A stretch of 64,000 nt of DNA, taken from assembly GCF_039839375.1 (NCBI RefSeq), contig NZ_JBDOQU010000002.1, positions 124,001-188,000 of the forward strand. Reading direction: 5' to 3'. Within the stretch, counting starts at the first letter, position 1, and each line of letters begins with the position of its first letter. The position numbers were made by a program, and so were the translations under genes. The notes under the pieces were generated by a model, which saw only the letters and a program-made list of their open reading frames with translations, was not told the DNA's origin and searched no databases. This DNA is from JBDOQU01 sp039839375. Lineage in GTDB: Bacteria > Pseudomonadota > Alphaproteobacteria > DSM-16000 > Inquilinaceae. Positions 54,298 through 64,000 of this stretch are shown in pieces.

Positions 54298-55250
54298 CCG
54301 GCAGCCGGCCCGCCACGACCGCGCGGTTCGAAGCCGTCGACGTGGCGCGCGGCGTCGCGCTGGTCGCCATGGCGATCTACCATTTCGCCTGGGACCTCTC
54401 CTTCTATGGGCTGATCGCGACGGACATAGGCGGCCATCCCGGCTGGGCCGCCTTCGCCCGCGCCATCGCCGGATCGTTCCTGGCGCTGGTCGGGGTAAGC
54501 CTGGTGCTGGCCCTGCGCGGCGGCTTCCGGGCGAAACCGTTCCTGCGCCGGCTGGCCATGGTCGGCGGCGCGGCGCTGGCGATCACGATCGTCACCTGGT
54601 TCGCCTTCCCTCGGGACTTCATCTGGTTCGGCATCCTGCACTGCATCGCCGTCTCCAGCGTGCTGGGGTTGGCGTTCCACCGGCTGCCCGCCTGGACGCT
54701 GGCCGTGCTGGCGGCGTTGGCGCTGGCCGCGCCATCCTTCCTCGCCGCGCCGGTCTTCGACGCGCCGGCGCTGCGCTGGATCGGCCTCATGACCTATTTC
54801 CCGCGCACCAACGATTACGTGCCGCTGCTGCCCTGGTTCGGCATGGTGCTGATCGGCATGGCGGCGGCCAAGGCGGCGCTGAACTCCGGGATTTCGGAAC
54901 GCCTCGCCCGCTGGAAGGTCGATAGCCGGGCTGCCGGCATCCTCCGCTGGATGGGGCGGCACAGCCTTATCTTCTATCTGGTCCACCAGCCGGCGCTGCT
55001 GGGGGCGCTCTTCCTGGTCACGCTCATCCCCGGAATCGGCGGCCGGGCGGAGGAGACGGCGTTCCTGCGCCAATGCGAGGCAAGCTGCGCGGCGACCGGA
55101 TCGACGGCGGAAATCTGCACCGCCTATTGCGGCTGCATCGCGGAGGAAAGCCGCGACACCGACCTCTGGACCCCACTGACCTCCGGTGAACTGACCGCGG
55201 ACCAATCCGCCCGGCTCAACGACCTGGCCGGCCTCTGCGCGGCGCGGTGA
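54294..55250 (+). CDS. DUF1624 (heparan-alpha-glucosaminide N-acetyltransferase-like) membrane protein with Cys-rich tail
   Basis: 318 residues from GTG 54294 (GTGA overlap). Starts RFEAVDVARGVALVAMAIYH FAWDLSFYG, the DUF1624 signature, with about seven helices and FWFGILHCIAVSS-like motif (seen as DFIWFGILHCIAVSSVLG) and HSLIFYLVHQPALLG. After the last helix comes a roughly 70-residue soluble tail with CEASC, CTAYCGC and a final Cys, likely periplasmic and disulfide-bonded. It may acylate a cell-surface glycan; unproven. Confidence 0.85.
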   Translation: MTGSRPATTARFEAVDVARGVALVAMAIYHFAWDLSFYGLIATDIGGHPGWAAFARAIAGSFLALVGVSLVLALRGGFRAKPFLRRLAMVGGAALAITIVTWFAFPRDFIWFGILHCIAVSSVLGLAFHRLPAWTLAVLAALALAAPSFLAAPVFDAPALRWIGLMTYFPRTNDYVPLLPWFGMVLIGMAAAKAALNSGISERLARWKVDSRAAGILRWMGRHSLIFYLVHQPALLGALFLVTLIPGIGGRAEETAFLRQCEASCAATGSTAEICTAYCGCIAEESRDTDLWTPLTSGELTADQSARLNDLAGLCAAR

Positions 55251-55262
55251 CTACAGCTTTCT

Positions 55263-55297
55263 TTGACGCGGGGACTTCTTCCCGCTATTCGGGAAGA
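55263..55297 (+). promoter_or_regulatory. Promoter-like TTGACG-N17-TATTCG and hairpin over the REase start
   Basis: TTGACG at 55263-55268 and TATTCG at 55286-55291 are 17 bases apart. Overlapping them is the 8-bp inverted repeat TCTTCCCG / CGGGAAGA (55277-55297), which includes the SD-like GGGAAG and the first base of the ATG. Either as DNA operator or RNA hairpin it could hold down restriction enzyme synthesis. Confidence 0.5.
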
Positions 55298-56076
55298 TGA
55301 TGAAGCTGACCCCTCACCATGCGATCGACTCGCTTCGAGACCTGGGTTTTCAGATAGAATTCCAGTCTCATGCACAAGCCATCCTGACGGTGGACTTTCC
55401 CGAGGCGCTGATCGAACTCGCCGAGATACTCGCCGACATTTCGATCCCGATCGAGGAGATAATCGGATCGGGCGGCGGCGAAACCAAAGGCACCCAGCGG
55501 TTGCGCCGCAGCTTGGCCGCCAAGGGGTGGCCCAAAAGAAGCTTTGAACTCACCAAGACGATCAACGGCATCCCTCGTGAATCGATCAGCCATGAGGTCG
55601 ATCACGTCAGGCAGTTTCCAGACAATCAGCTCATCGCGCTGGAAATCGAATGGAACAACAAGGACCCCTTTTTCGACAGGGATCTGGAGAACTTCAAGCG
55701 ACTCCACGCTGAAGGCGCTATATCCGTCGGCATCATCATCACACGCGGATCATCGCTTCAGGACGGCTTGAAGGCCTTGGTGAGAAAATTCGCCGACGAT
55801 CGCAATATTCTGGGCTTTGAGGATCTTGCATCCATCGGCTTGTCACCAACGGCGCGCCAGCAGAGCGAAATCACCCGGCGTTTCACGCAAACGAAGAACC
55901 CGATGACTTTCAGGGAAGCATGGGTCAGCCATTTCGTTGCCGACAAATACGGGGCCGCCACAACACACTGGCGGAAGCTGGAGGATCGGATCAGGCGCGG
56001 CGTCGGGAATCCTTGCCCGCTGCTGCTGATTGGAATTCCGGCAAATGTGGTGGCGATGGAGCCCGCATCCGATTGA
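55297..56076 (+). CDS. Type II restriction endonuclease, BglII family
   Basis: 259 residues. The BglII/BstYI-type core is visible: GGGETKGTQRLRRSLAAKGW, then LIALEIEWNNKDPFFDRDLE (acidic catalytic residues on adjacent strands) and GAISVGIIITRGSSLQDGLK. The enzyme should cut a GATC-centred or related palindrome, but the exact site cannot be read from sequence. Less GC-rich than neighbours, suggesting transfer. Convergent with an MT-A70 methylase gene 12 bases away. Confidence 0.88.
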   Translation: MMKLTPHHAIDSLRDLGFQIEFQSHAQAILTVDFPEALIELAEILADISIPIEEIIGSGGGETKGTQRLRRSLAAKGWPKRSFELTKTINGIPRESISHEVDHVRQFPDNQLIALEIEWNNKDPFFDRDLENFKRLHAEGAISVGIIITRGSSLQDGLKALVRKFADDRNILGFEDLASIGLSPTARQQSEITRRFTQTKNPMTFREAWVSHFVADKYGAATTHWRKLEDRIRRGVGNPCPLLLIGIPANVVAMEPASD

Positions 56077-56088
56077 AAATCGCGGCCG

Positions 56089-56730
56089 CTATTCCGCCGC
56101 CAGCAATCGATGAGCTTGGGAATGGTGGGAGTAGGTCTTCCAAGTTGGCTGATAGTTCTCGTCGGCCTGATTTCCCCACATCGCCCAACCCGGCCGTGTG
56201 CCGCGCGCGAAAAGTTCCAGATAAGGGCCGGGGGAGCAGGATTCGATGATGTCGTATTGCTCGTCGGGCTTTCTACTGTGCTCCCGCTTGCGCGTGCCGA
56301 AAAGATTGACCTGCCGCCGACCGGCTTCCCGTGTCCGGGCGTTCTTGCCGCGAACCCCGAACAGGATCAGTTCGGTCACATTCCGGAAATAAAAGCCCAC
56401 GCCCCTGCCATCGCTTCCGCCGTCTTTGCGGATCTTATGCCAGACGATATTGGATTTGTAAGAGAAGCCCCAAGCGCTCATCACCTGTAGCCCCTCCGGA
56501 AGAAGGGCATTCGGCACCCATAGGTAGAGATGGGCCGTATCCTCCGCCGCGGTATCGACTGGCAGATCCATAATCTCCGGCAAGGTCATGGTGCTGTAGC
56601 GATTCAACCGACGATGTTCCGGCGCCATCTTTCCAGTTCGGTTCTGGAACTGCCATGGCGGGTCAGCGAGGATGGTCGAGAATTTGGCGTCGCCGGTAAA
56701 GGCGCGAAATTCCGCCGAAGCTTCGCTCAT
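56089..56730 (-). CDS. MT-A70 family DNA N6-adenine methyltransferase
   Basis: 213 residues with the catalytic DPPW in FSTILADPPWQFQNRTG, YSTMTLPEIMDLPV, LYLWVPNALLPEGL, WGFSYKSNIVWHK and C-terminal ELFARGTRPGWAMWGNQ (SAM-binding). MT-A70 bacterial members such as M.MunI methylate adenine in restriction sites. It should protect host DNA from the convergent BglII-like enzyme. Promoter lies in the 166-base gap before the GGDEF-EAL gene (GGTCTTATAGTAC on the minus strand). Confidence 0.93.
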   Translation of the reverse strand: MSEASAEFRAFTGDAKFSTILADPPWQFQNRTGKMAPEHRRLNRYSTMTLPEIMDLPVDTAAEDTAHLYLWVPNALLPEGLQVMSAWGFSYKSNIVWHKIRKDGGSDGRGVGFYFRNVTELILFGVRGKNARTREAGRRQVNLFGTRKREHSRKPDEQYDIIESCSPGPYLELFARGTRPGWAMWGNQADENYQPTWKTYSHHSQAHRLLAAE

Positions 56731-56896
56731 CCGCTTATTCCCGTTCGTTCATGTTTTGTACTATAAGACCATAGGCCGAACGGCGATGTAAAGCTGAAGA
56801 ATCCGCCGGTGCCCATCGTCCCCCGAATCATCTATCGGAGGGTCCGCGAAACATGGATCCGGCACAAGGGTAAAGCGGAAGAGTTGCCAGGGTTTC

Positions 56897-58636
56897 CTAA
56901 TTGATCGCCCGGGAAACCAGGCCCGCCGCCAGGGCGTGGCGTTCGCCGCCGGCCAGGATCCGGGATTTCGGGGTCATGACCTGCCAGGGGCGGTCGAGGC
57001 TGGGCTTGGCGAAATGGTAGCCCTGCAGGAAGTCGACCCCTTCCTCCACCAGGACCTTCGCGTCTTCCTCCGTCTCCACGCATTCGGCGACGGTGCGGAG
57101 GCCGAATCCCTTGGCGAGGCCGACCAGCGTCCGCACGAACAGACGGTTGTCCATGTTGGTCGAGATGTCGCGGATGAAGGAGCCGTCGATCTTCACCACA
57201 TCGACGGTCAGCGCCTTCAGATGGCGGAAGGAGGTGTAGCCGGCCCCGAAATCATCCAGCGCGACCTGACAGCCCAGCTCGCGCACCGTCTGCACGAAGC
57301 GGGCGGATTCCTCGATGTCCTGGATGGCCGCCGTCTCCGTGATCTCCACCATCAGGCGCGAGGCGACATCCGGCCGGTCGCTGAGCAGCGTCACCAGCCG
57401 GCGGAGCCAGCCATGGTCGGACGCCGTAATGCCCGAAATGTTCAGCGCCAGGCGCACCTGGTCGTTGGCCATAAGCTCGTCGACCGCCAGTTCCAGCACG
57501 CGCCGGTCCATGATGCGCGCCAGCCCCAGCCGCTCGACCACCGGCACGAAGATTCCGGCCGGCACGATGTCGCCGTTCGTCGACCGCATGCGCAGCAGGC
57601 ATTCGTAGAATTCGGTGCCGAAGCCCTGAGGTTCGACCACCGGCTGGAAGGCAAACATCAGGCGGTGATCCTTCAGCGCCTCCTTGACCTGCTCCCCGAT
57701 CGCCATGCTGCGGCGATGGTCGTTCCGCTGGTCCTCGGTCAACTGATAGGCCATGAAGCAATCGCGGCCTTGGCGCTTGGCCGTCTGGAGGGCGGTTTCC
57801 GCCCGCGTCATCGCCTCATAATCGTTCTGGACCAGCGTCGGGAAATCCACGCCGCCGATCGATACGCTGATATGGATCGGGCCGGAGGGCGTGTGGATCG
57901 GGTGGTCGCGGAAGACCTTCAGGATCTTGTCGGCGACCGTCGTCATCTCCGCTTCGGGGCAGTGGCTCAGCACCAGGCCGAACATGTCGCCGCCGACCCG
58001 CCCCATCACGTCGCTGCCGCGGATGATCCGTTCCAGCCGCTGGCCGGTCGCGACGATCACCGCGTCGGCGGTCAGATAGCCATAGGCGTCGTTGATCAGC
58101 GCCAGCTTGTCGATGCCGACGCAGAAATAGGCGCCGGGAATGCCGTAGCGCTGGCTGTGGACCAGCGCCTGGTTGAGCGATTCGCGTAAGCGCGCCCGGT
58201 TGAAATGGCCGGTCAACTCGTCGAAATGAGCCAGATGCTCCAGCCGCGCCTCATGCTGCTTGCGCCGGTTGATCGGGCGCAGCACGCCGCGCAGCCGGAC
58301 CGGCTCTCCGCTTTCGGAGAATTCGGCCTGTCCGCGATCATGGACCCAGCAGAAGCCGCCGAACGCCTGCCGCACACGATATTCGCAATCATAGGCATCG
58401 CGGGTCAGGTAATGGTCGGACAGGTTCTTCAGGCGATAGGGCAGGTCTTCGGGATTGATGCGGCCGTTAAAGGCCTCCCCACGCGCAAAGGGAGCGAAGC
58501 TCTCGGTCTCGAAAACTTCCCTCGACGGCCCCGTCCACCGGATCTCGTCGGTCTTCAGGTCCCAGTCATATCCGATATCGCCTGCCGCCATCATGGCGGC
58601 CGCGATCATCGCACCGTCATCGCTCTCTGTGGTCAT
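56897..58636 (-). CDS. PAS-GGDEF-EAL protein with degenerate GGDEF motif
   Basis: 579 residues from ATG 58636. PAS domain about 15-125 (IGYDWDLKTDEIRWTG, CEYRVRQAFGGFCWVHDRGQ), GGDEF domain about 135-305 with GGDMF in place of GGDEF (GRVGGDMFGLVL), and EAL domain about 320-575 with ECLLRM, ITETAAI, ALDDFGAGYTSFRHL, DGSFIRD and ECVETEED. The EAL part keeps its metal ligands and is probably an active c-di-GMP phosphodiesterase; the GGDEF part may only bind GTP. No membrane segment. Confidence 0.92.
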   Translation of the reverse strand: MTTESDDGAMIAAAMMAAGDIGYDWDLKTDEIRWTGPSREVFETESFAPFARGEAFNGRINPEDLPYRLKNLSDHYLTRDAYDCEYRVRQAFGGFCWVHDRGQAEFSESGEPVRLRGVLRPINRRKQHEARLEHLAHFDELTGHFNRARLRESLNQALVHSQRYGIPGAYFCVGIDKLALINDAYGYLTADAVIVATGQRLERIIRGSDVMGRVGGDMFGLVLSHCPEAEMTTVADKILKVFRDHPIHTPSGPIHISVSIGGVDFPTLVQNDYEAMTRAETALQTAKRQGRDCFMAYQLTEDQRNDHRRSMAIGEQVKEALKDHRLMFAFQPVVEPQGFGTEFYECLLRMRSTNGDIVPAGIFVPVVERLGLARIMDRRVLELAVDELMANDQVRLALNISGITASDHGWLRRLVTLLSDRPDVASRLMVEITETAAIQDIEESARFVQTVRELGCQVALDDFGAGYTSFRHLKALTVDVVKIDGSFIRDISTNMDNRLFVRTLVGLAKGFGLRTVAECVETEEDAKVLVEEGVDFLQGYHFAKPSLDRPWQVMTPKSRILAGGERHALAAGLVSRAIN

Positions 58637-58843
58637 ATCGATCCCGGCCAATTCGCTACTTGCGACACGGACGCGGCCTTACCCATCCCACGACCGAGGT
58701 CGAACATTACCGACGCGATTCTTAAAGAGTCTTAAACTTTAGAGATTTCCGATATCGGGCGCGACGAGACAACGGCGCGGAATCTATGCAGAGGCCATTA
58801 TTCATGGCATTTATCTCTTTTGGGTTGAAGTTGGATCGCCACC

Positions 58844-59677
58844 ATGAACCTGGAAGAATATATCGAGAAAATTCTTTCGGACGCGTACAAGCGTGAAGGG
58901 GATCAAGAAGAGAACGTTCAAAGATCTCTGCCGTTCTTCGCGGCCTCTCTCGCAGTCATCGCCGCTATCCTGGGAGTAGTCGCACGAAATTTTCCCAAGC
59001 CGTCCTGGAATTTCTACCCATGGACGTTGTATCTCCTGGTCGGGTTAATATTCATTTCGGTTTGCATAATATTCTACCATCTCTGGCAGGCGGTGAAGCC
59101 TCGTCCCTTTACGCATATAATGAAGGAAGACGCGCTTGTTTCATTCGCGCGGGAAACCCGATCGGCGCTCGCCAGTCAACGCATCGCATCATGGAATGTT
59201 GACTCCAGAGCGATAGCGCATGTCAGAAACGCGCTTATTGACCAATATGCAACTGCGACGGTCGCTTCCCGGGAAATCAACGTCGCGCGCATCCACGCCC
59301 GAGGACGGGCCTTGAGATTCCTGATACTGGCGCTGCTCTTCTCGTTCCTGCTGATAGCGCATATATTTATCATGTCCTTGACGGATGCGGCACCAGCCGC
59401 GTCTGGAGATATGGAGGAAGCCAATGTCTCAGACCAACGCTCCCAAGAAGGAGCCAGCGGCGGAAGTAACGATGCCCCCCCCGCCGCCGATGCAGGTGGT
59501 GACGGACGGCATCTGGAAGGACACAGTAACCTTCCTGACGACCGAGGAAGCGAAGGCCGAGCTTCTCAAATCATGACGCTGGAGGCGGACGAACGTCCGC
59601 CAGTGCCGGTACTGGAGCCTTCTGAACCGGGACTTCCGGCTCCACCGCCTCCGCAAACCATACCTAAATCGCGATAG
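58844..59677 (+). CDS. Membrane protein of unknown function with disordered C-terminus
   Basis: 277 residues if the frame is read to its end. Three hydrophobic helices (about 30-48, 61-80 and 160-180) surround a charged helical part. From about residue 190 the protein is low-complexity (Ser/Gly/Asp, then Pro-rich). Over 59424-59576 codon third positions fit a different frame better, so the true C-terminus is uncertain. Less GC-rich than neighbours. I recognise no family. Confidence 0.65.
   Translation: MNLEEYIEKILSDAYKREGDQEENVQRSLPFFAASLAVIAAILGVVARNFPKPSWNFYPWTLYLLVGLIFISVCIIFYHLWQAVKPRPFTHIMKEDALVSFARETRSALASQRIASWNVDSRAIAHVRNALIDQYATATVASREINVARIHARGRALRFLILALLFSFLLIAHIFIMSLTDAAPAASGDMEEANVSDQRSQEGASGGSNDAPPAADAGGDGRHLEGHSNLPDDRGSEGRASQIMTLEADERPPVPVLEPSEPGLPAPPPPQTIPKSR
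59424..59576 (+). CDS. Nested small ORF inside the 58844 gene (possible real gene)
   Basis: 50 residues in another frame, starting MSQTNAPKKEPAAEVT, then a Pro run and QVVTDGIWKDTVTFLTTEEA. It has GGAGG 6 bases before ATG and more G/C third positions than the enclosing frame. Its TGA overlaps an ATG at 59573 in the outer frame (34 more residues). Either a true overlapping gene or a sign that the 58844 gene is frameshifted. Confidence 0.45.
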   Translation: MSQTNAPKKEPAAEVTMPPPPPMQVVTDGIWKDTVTFLTTEEAKAELLKS

Positions 59678-59699
59678 CGGCCGCCTTCGTCCCCGCCGC

Positions 59700-60176
59700 T
59701 CAATCGTCGGCGAACATCTGTTCCTGGATGTAGTTCTGCACGCCGACCATCCCGATCAGGCCAAGCTGGGCTTCCAGCCAGTCGATATGTTCCTCGGTCT
59801 CCTCCAGGATCTTCGCCAGTATGTCGCGGGAGGTGAAGTCGTGAGCCTTCTCGCAGGCCGGAATGGCCTCCTTGAGGTCCTTCTGGTTCTTCGTCTCCAC
59901 CCCCAGATCGGAGGTCAGCATCTCCTGGACCTCTTCGCCGATATTGATCTTGTGGAGGTCCTGAAGGTTGGGCAGCCCTTCGATCATCACGATCCGCTCG
60001 ATCAGCATGTCGGCATGCTTCATCTCGCCGATCGACTCGTCATAGACATGCTTGCCCAGCCGCAGGATGCCCCAGTTCTGCAGCATCCGCGCATGGACGA
60101 AATACTGGTTTATCGCCGTCAGCTCGTTGGTCAGGATCGTGTTAAGATGCTTGATGACCTGCTTGTCGCCCTTCAT
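59700..60176 (-). CDS. bfr: Bacterioferritin
   Basis: 158 residues, usual length. Four-helix bundle with ferroxidase ligands in [18 protein letters not shown] (Glu), [18 protein letters not shown] (Glu, His) and [20 protein letters not shown] (Glu, Glu, His); heme ligand Met in HARMLQNWG. It stores iron as a 24-mer. Start ATG 60176 with GGGAGAGGG upstream. An iron-box-like site lies about 90 bases upstream. Convergent with the 58844 gene. Confidence 0.97.
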   Translation of the reverse strand: MKGDKQVIKHLNTILTNELTAINQYFVHARMLQNWGILRLGKHVYDESIGEMKHADMLIERIVMIEGLPNLQDLHKINIGEEVQEMLTSDLGVETKNQKDLKEAIPACEKAHDFTSRDILAKILEETEEHIDWLEAQLGLIGMVGVQNYIQEQMFADD

Positions 60177-60267
60177 GGCCCTCTCCCTGTTCTCGAAAGC
60201 TCCCGACTCTACGCTCGCGGCGACAAATGAAAAGACGAAAAATATAATTATTTCAAACGAATGGCTC

Positions 60268-60282
60268 TGATTTTCATTCTCA
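60268..60282. promoter_or_regulatory. Iron-responsive box TGA-N9-TCA upstream of bfr
   Basis: TGATTTTCATTCTCA; on the other strand TGAGAATGAAAATCA, which also fits the 7-1-7 Fur pattern at 11 of 14 positions. TGA-N9-TCA is the known RirA/IscR-like iron motif of alphaproteobacteria. It overlaps the malQ stop and lies in an AT-rich stretch upstream of bfr. Binding is inferred. Confidence 0.6.
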
Positions 60283-62399
60283 ATTCCCGTCCCTTGGCCG
60301 TTCACTGCGCATCATGTCATAGAGGGCGGCGGCGTCGGGGCGGCTGAAGGCCTCGGCGACCGTCGCCGGCAGCCGGCGACGCCAGTTGGGATGGCCCGTC
60401 ACAGTGCCCGGAAGGTTCGGCTGTTCGGCTTCGCCCAGCGCATCCTCCAGCGTCACCATCATCAGCCGGCAGGGCGACCGGGCGAGGAAGCGGTGGATGG
60501 CGATGGAGAGATCGAGGTCGAATGGCTGGCCTTCGCTGTCGGTCGGCGGATCGGCCGGCCAGAGTCCGGCATCGATCAGCGCGTCGATCAGCCGGCGGCG
60601 GTCGAGCGCGCGGAGTTCCCGGTCGGCCTGGGCGGCCGCCTCGTCCGGATAAAGGCCCAGCCTGCCTCGCCAGGCAATGTCCCCGCCGGTCCAGAAGCCG
60701 GCCAGCGTCGGCAGATCGTGGGTGCCCGCCGTGACCAGCGCGTCCGGCGGATAGTCCGCGGCCCGCCGGAACAGCCCGTCCCCCACCCGCTCGAACGGCA
60801 GGACCTTGTAGGATTGCACGCCCGCATCGGCCATCTGGTCCCGGAATCCTTCCGGCACGGTGCCCAGATCCTCCCCGATCACGACGCAGCGATGCCGACG
60901 GCTCTCCAGCGCCAGCACCCGCAGCATCGCGTCGAGCGGATAGATCACATAGGCGCCCTCGGCGGCGGGCCTGCCCTCGGGTATCCAGAACAGGCGCTGG
61001 AGCCCCATCGCATGGTCGATGCGCAGCGCGCCGGCATGACGCATGTTCGCGCGCAGGGCGGCGATGAAGGGGGCGAAGGCCTGGGCCGACAGCGCCATGG
61101 GGTTGAGCGGAGCCAGGCCCCAATCCTGACCCGCACGGCTGAACGGGTCGGGCGGCGCGCCGATGGCGACGCCACGGCAGATTCCCGCCGGGTTCGCCCA
61201 GGCGCTGGCGCTGGCCGCGCCGGCCCCGATCGCCAGATCGCGATAGAGCCCCAGCCGAAGGCCGCCTTCCCGTCCGGCGGCGGCGGCGGCGGCCAGTTGC
61301 GCATCGGCCAACCATTCGGCGAACAGATGGAATTCCACCTCTTCCCCATGGTCGCGCGCAAACGCCTCCACGGCCTCCGATCCGGGATCGTGGCAGGGTT
61401 CGGGCCAGGTCCACCAGGCGAACCGTGCGAGATCGTCGCCGGCGAAATGTTCCTGCAACGCCATGAAGATCGCGAAGCGGCGGAGCGGTTGCCCCCCGGC
61501 GGCGACAAAATCCTCGAATGCCCGCCGCCGGTCGGGAGAGGCGTCGGACCGAAACCGCTCGTGGAGCCGCCGCAAAGCCGGAATCACGCGCCGGGCGACG
61601 GCCGAATAGTCGATCAGGTCACCGCCTTCCGCCGACGGTTGCGTTTCCTCGAACTCCGGAACCGCCGTCGGATCGATGGCGAGGATGTTGAGGAAATCCC
61701 GGCTGGACGGGGAATAGGGGCTCGCCTGCTCCGGATCGACCGGAAAGAGGGCGTGGAGCGGGTTGATCCCGACGAGGTCCGCGCCCGCCTGCCCCGCGCG
61801 GGCGGCAAGATCGGCGAGCACGCTCAGATTGCCGATGCCCCAATCCTTCTCCGCCCGCAGCGCATAGATCTGCGCGGAGACGCCCCACATCCGCGCGCCC
61901 GGCGCGGAATCCTCCGGCGTCCAGCAGCGGGAGGGCGCGACGATCACGCGGGATCGGGCCGACACCTCGCCGGAGGCAATCTCCAGATCGTGATACCCCT
62001 CCGGAAGCTCCGGCAGCCGCAACAGCCTCTGGCCGTGCGCACCGTCATGAAGCTCTCTGCACTCCACCACCGGCGGCGCACTCTCCCCTGCCTGCACCCG
62101 GCCATCCTCCATCCGGATCGTCCAGCGGATCGGCGTTCCGCTGCCGCCGGGCAGAGTCACCGGAATGTCGAAGGGCTGCTTCTCCGACGGCACGATCACC
62201 ACGGGGGGCAGCGGCAGACGCCATGGCCCTTCCGCCAGACGATCCAGGCTGGACCGCTGCTCGTCCGCAGTCTCCGCCGGCAGCCCCATCGCGACCAGCA
62301 GGGCCTTCTTCGTCTCGTCGGGGACCGCGACGGGCTTGCCCCATATGTCGTGATAATCGATGACGATGCCTGCCCGCTCGGCCAGAAGGTCGAGGATGG

Positions 62400-62403
<4 letters not shown>
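60280..62403 (-). CDS. malQ: 4-alpha-glucanotransferase (amylomaltase)
   Basis: 707 residues from GTG 62403. GH77 enzyme with an extra N-terminal domain like E. coli MalQ: motifs [59 protein letters not shown] (nucleophile Asp), [14 protein letters not shown] (acid/base Glu) and [18 protein letters not shown]. It moves glucan chains between maltodextrins. The GTG overlaps the glgX stop as GTGA. Confidence 0.96.

Positions 62404-64000
<1,597 letters not shown>

Overview
The window looks like the chromosome of a high-GC alphaproteobacterium, probably of the Rhodospirillales type. This rests on the order coxB-coxA-ctaB-small membrane protein-ctaG-coxC-DUF983-SURF1 with tldD divergent, an alphaproteobacterial type ThrB, PAS_5 and RHH_4 proteins, a malonate/TRAP operon, and a TGA-N9-TCA iron box. 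No taxon can be proved from sequence alone.

Layout. 1-5.8 kb: aa3-type cytochrome c oxidase operon on the minus strand, with tldD divergent. 7.6-14 kb: housekeeping genes (lipoprotein, ispH, kamA-like, thrB, rnhA, an enolase-superfamily gene), a brnTA toxin-antitoxin pair, and two stretches crowded with REP-like repeats. 14.4-18.7 kb: treZ-treY, making trehalose from maltodextrin. 18.8-26.9 kb: terC with a structured upstream region, a PAS_5 protein, methylmalonyl-CoA mutase, small lipoprotein, RHH and EthD proteins, a HAD phosphatase, and a secreted protein made of three tandem repeats. 27-33.5 kb: a complete malonate module (MatR-type regulator, DctPQM-type TRAP transporter, malonyl-CoA decarboxylase, malonyl-CoA synthetase) with a MatR-like operator. 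33.5-37.6 kb: MFS transporter, TipF-like degenerate EAL protein, pyrD, DUF952.

37.7-49.7 kb is the most striking region. Fifteen tightly packed minus-strand genes encode a T7-like (podoviral) virion: portal, scaffold, capsid, tail tube A and B, a possible internal protein, a fibre/tailspike with a T7-type N-terminus, large terminase, and a 3TM holin of the gene-transfer-release type. I see no integrase, replication genes, RNA polymerase, small terminase or recognisable lysozyme. An S24 (LexA/CI-like) regulator is divergent from it. It could be a domesticated phage or a podovirus-type gene transfer agent.

50.5-64 kb: a lower-GC island gene and a probable small RNA, branched-chain aminotransferase, FkbM methyltransferase, EamA transporter, a DUF1624 membrane protein, a BglII-type restriction enzyme convergent with an MT-A70 methylase, a PAS-GGDEF-EAL protein, a membrane protein with nested small reading frames, bacterioferritin with an iron box, and malQ-glgX (glycogen/maltodextrin). 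malQ-glgX and treZ-treY handle the same alpha-glucans but lie about 42 kb apart. No tRNA, rRNA or CRISPR array was seen.
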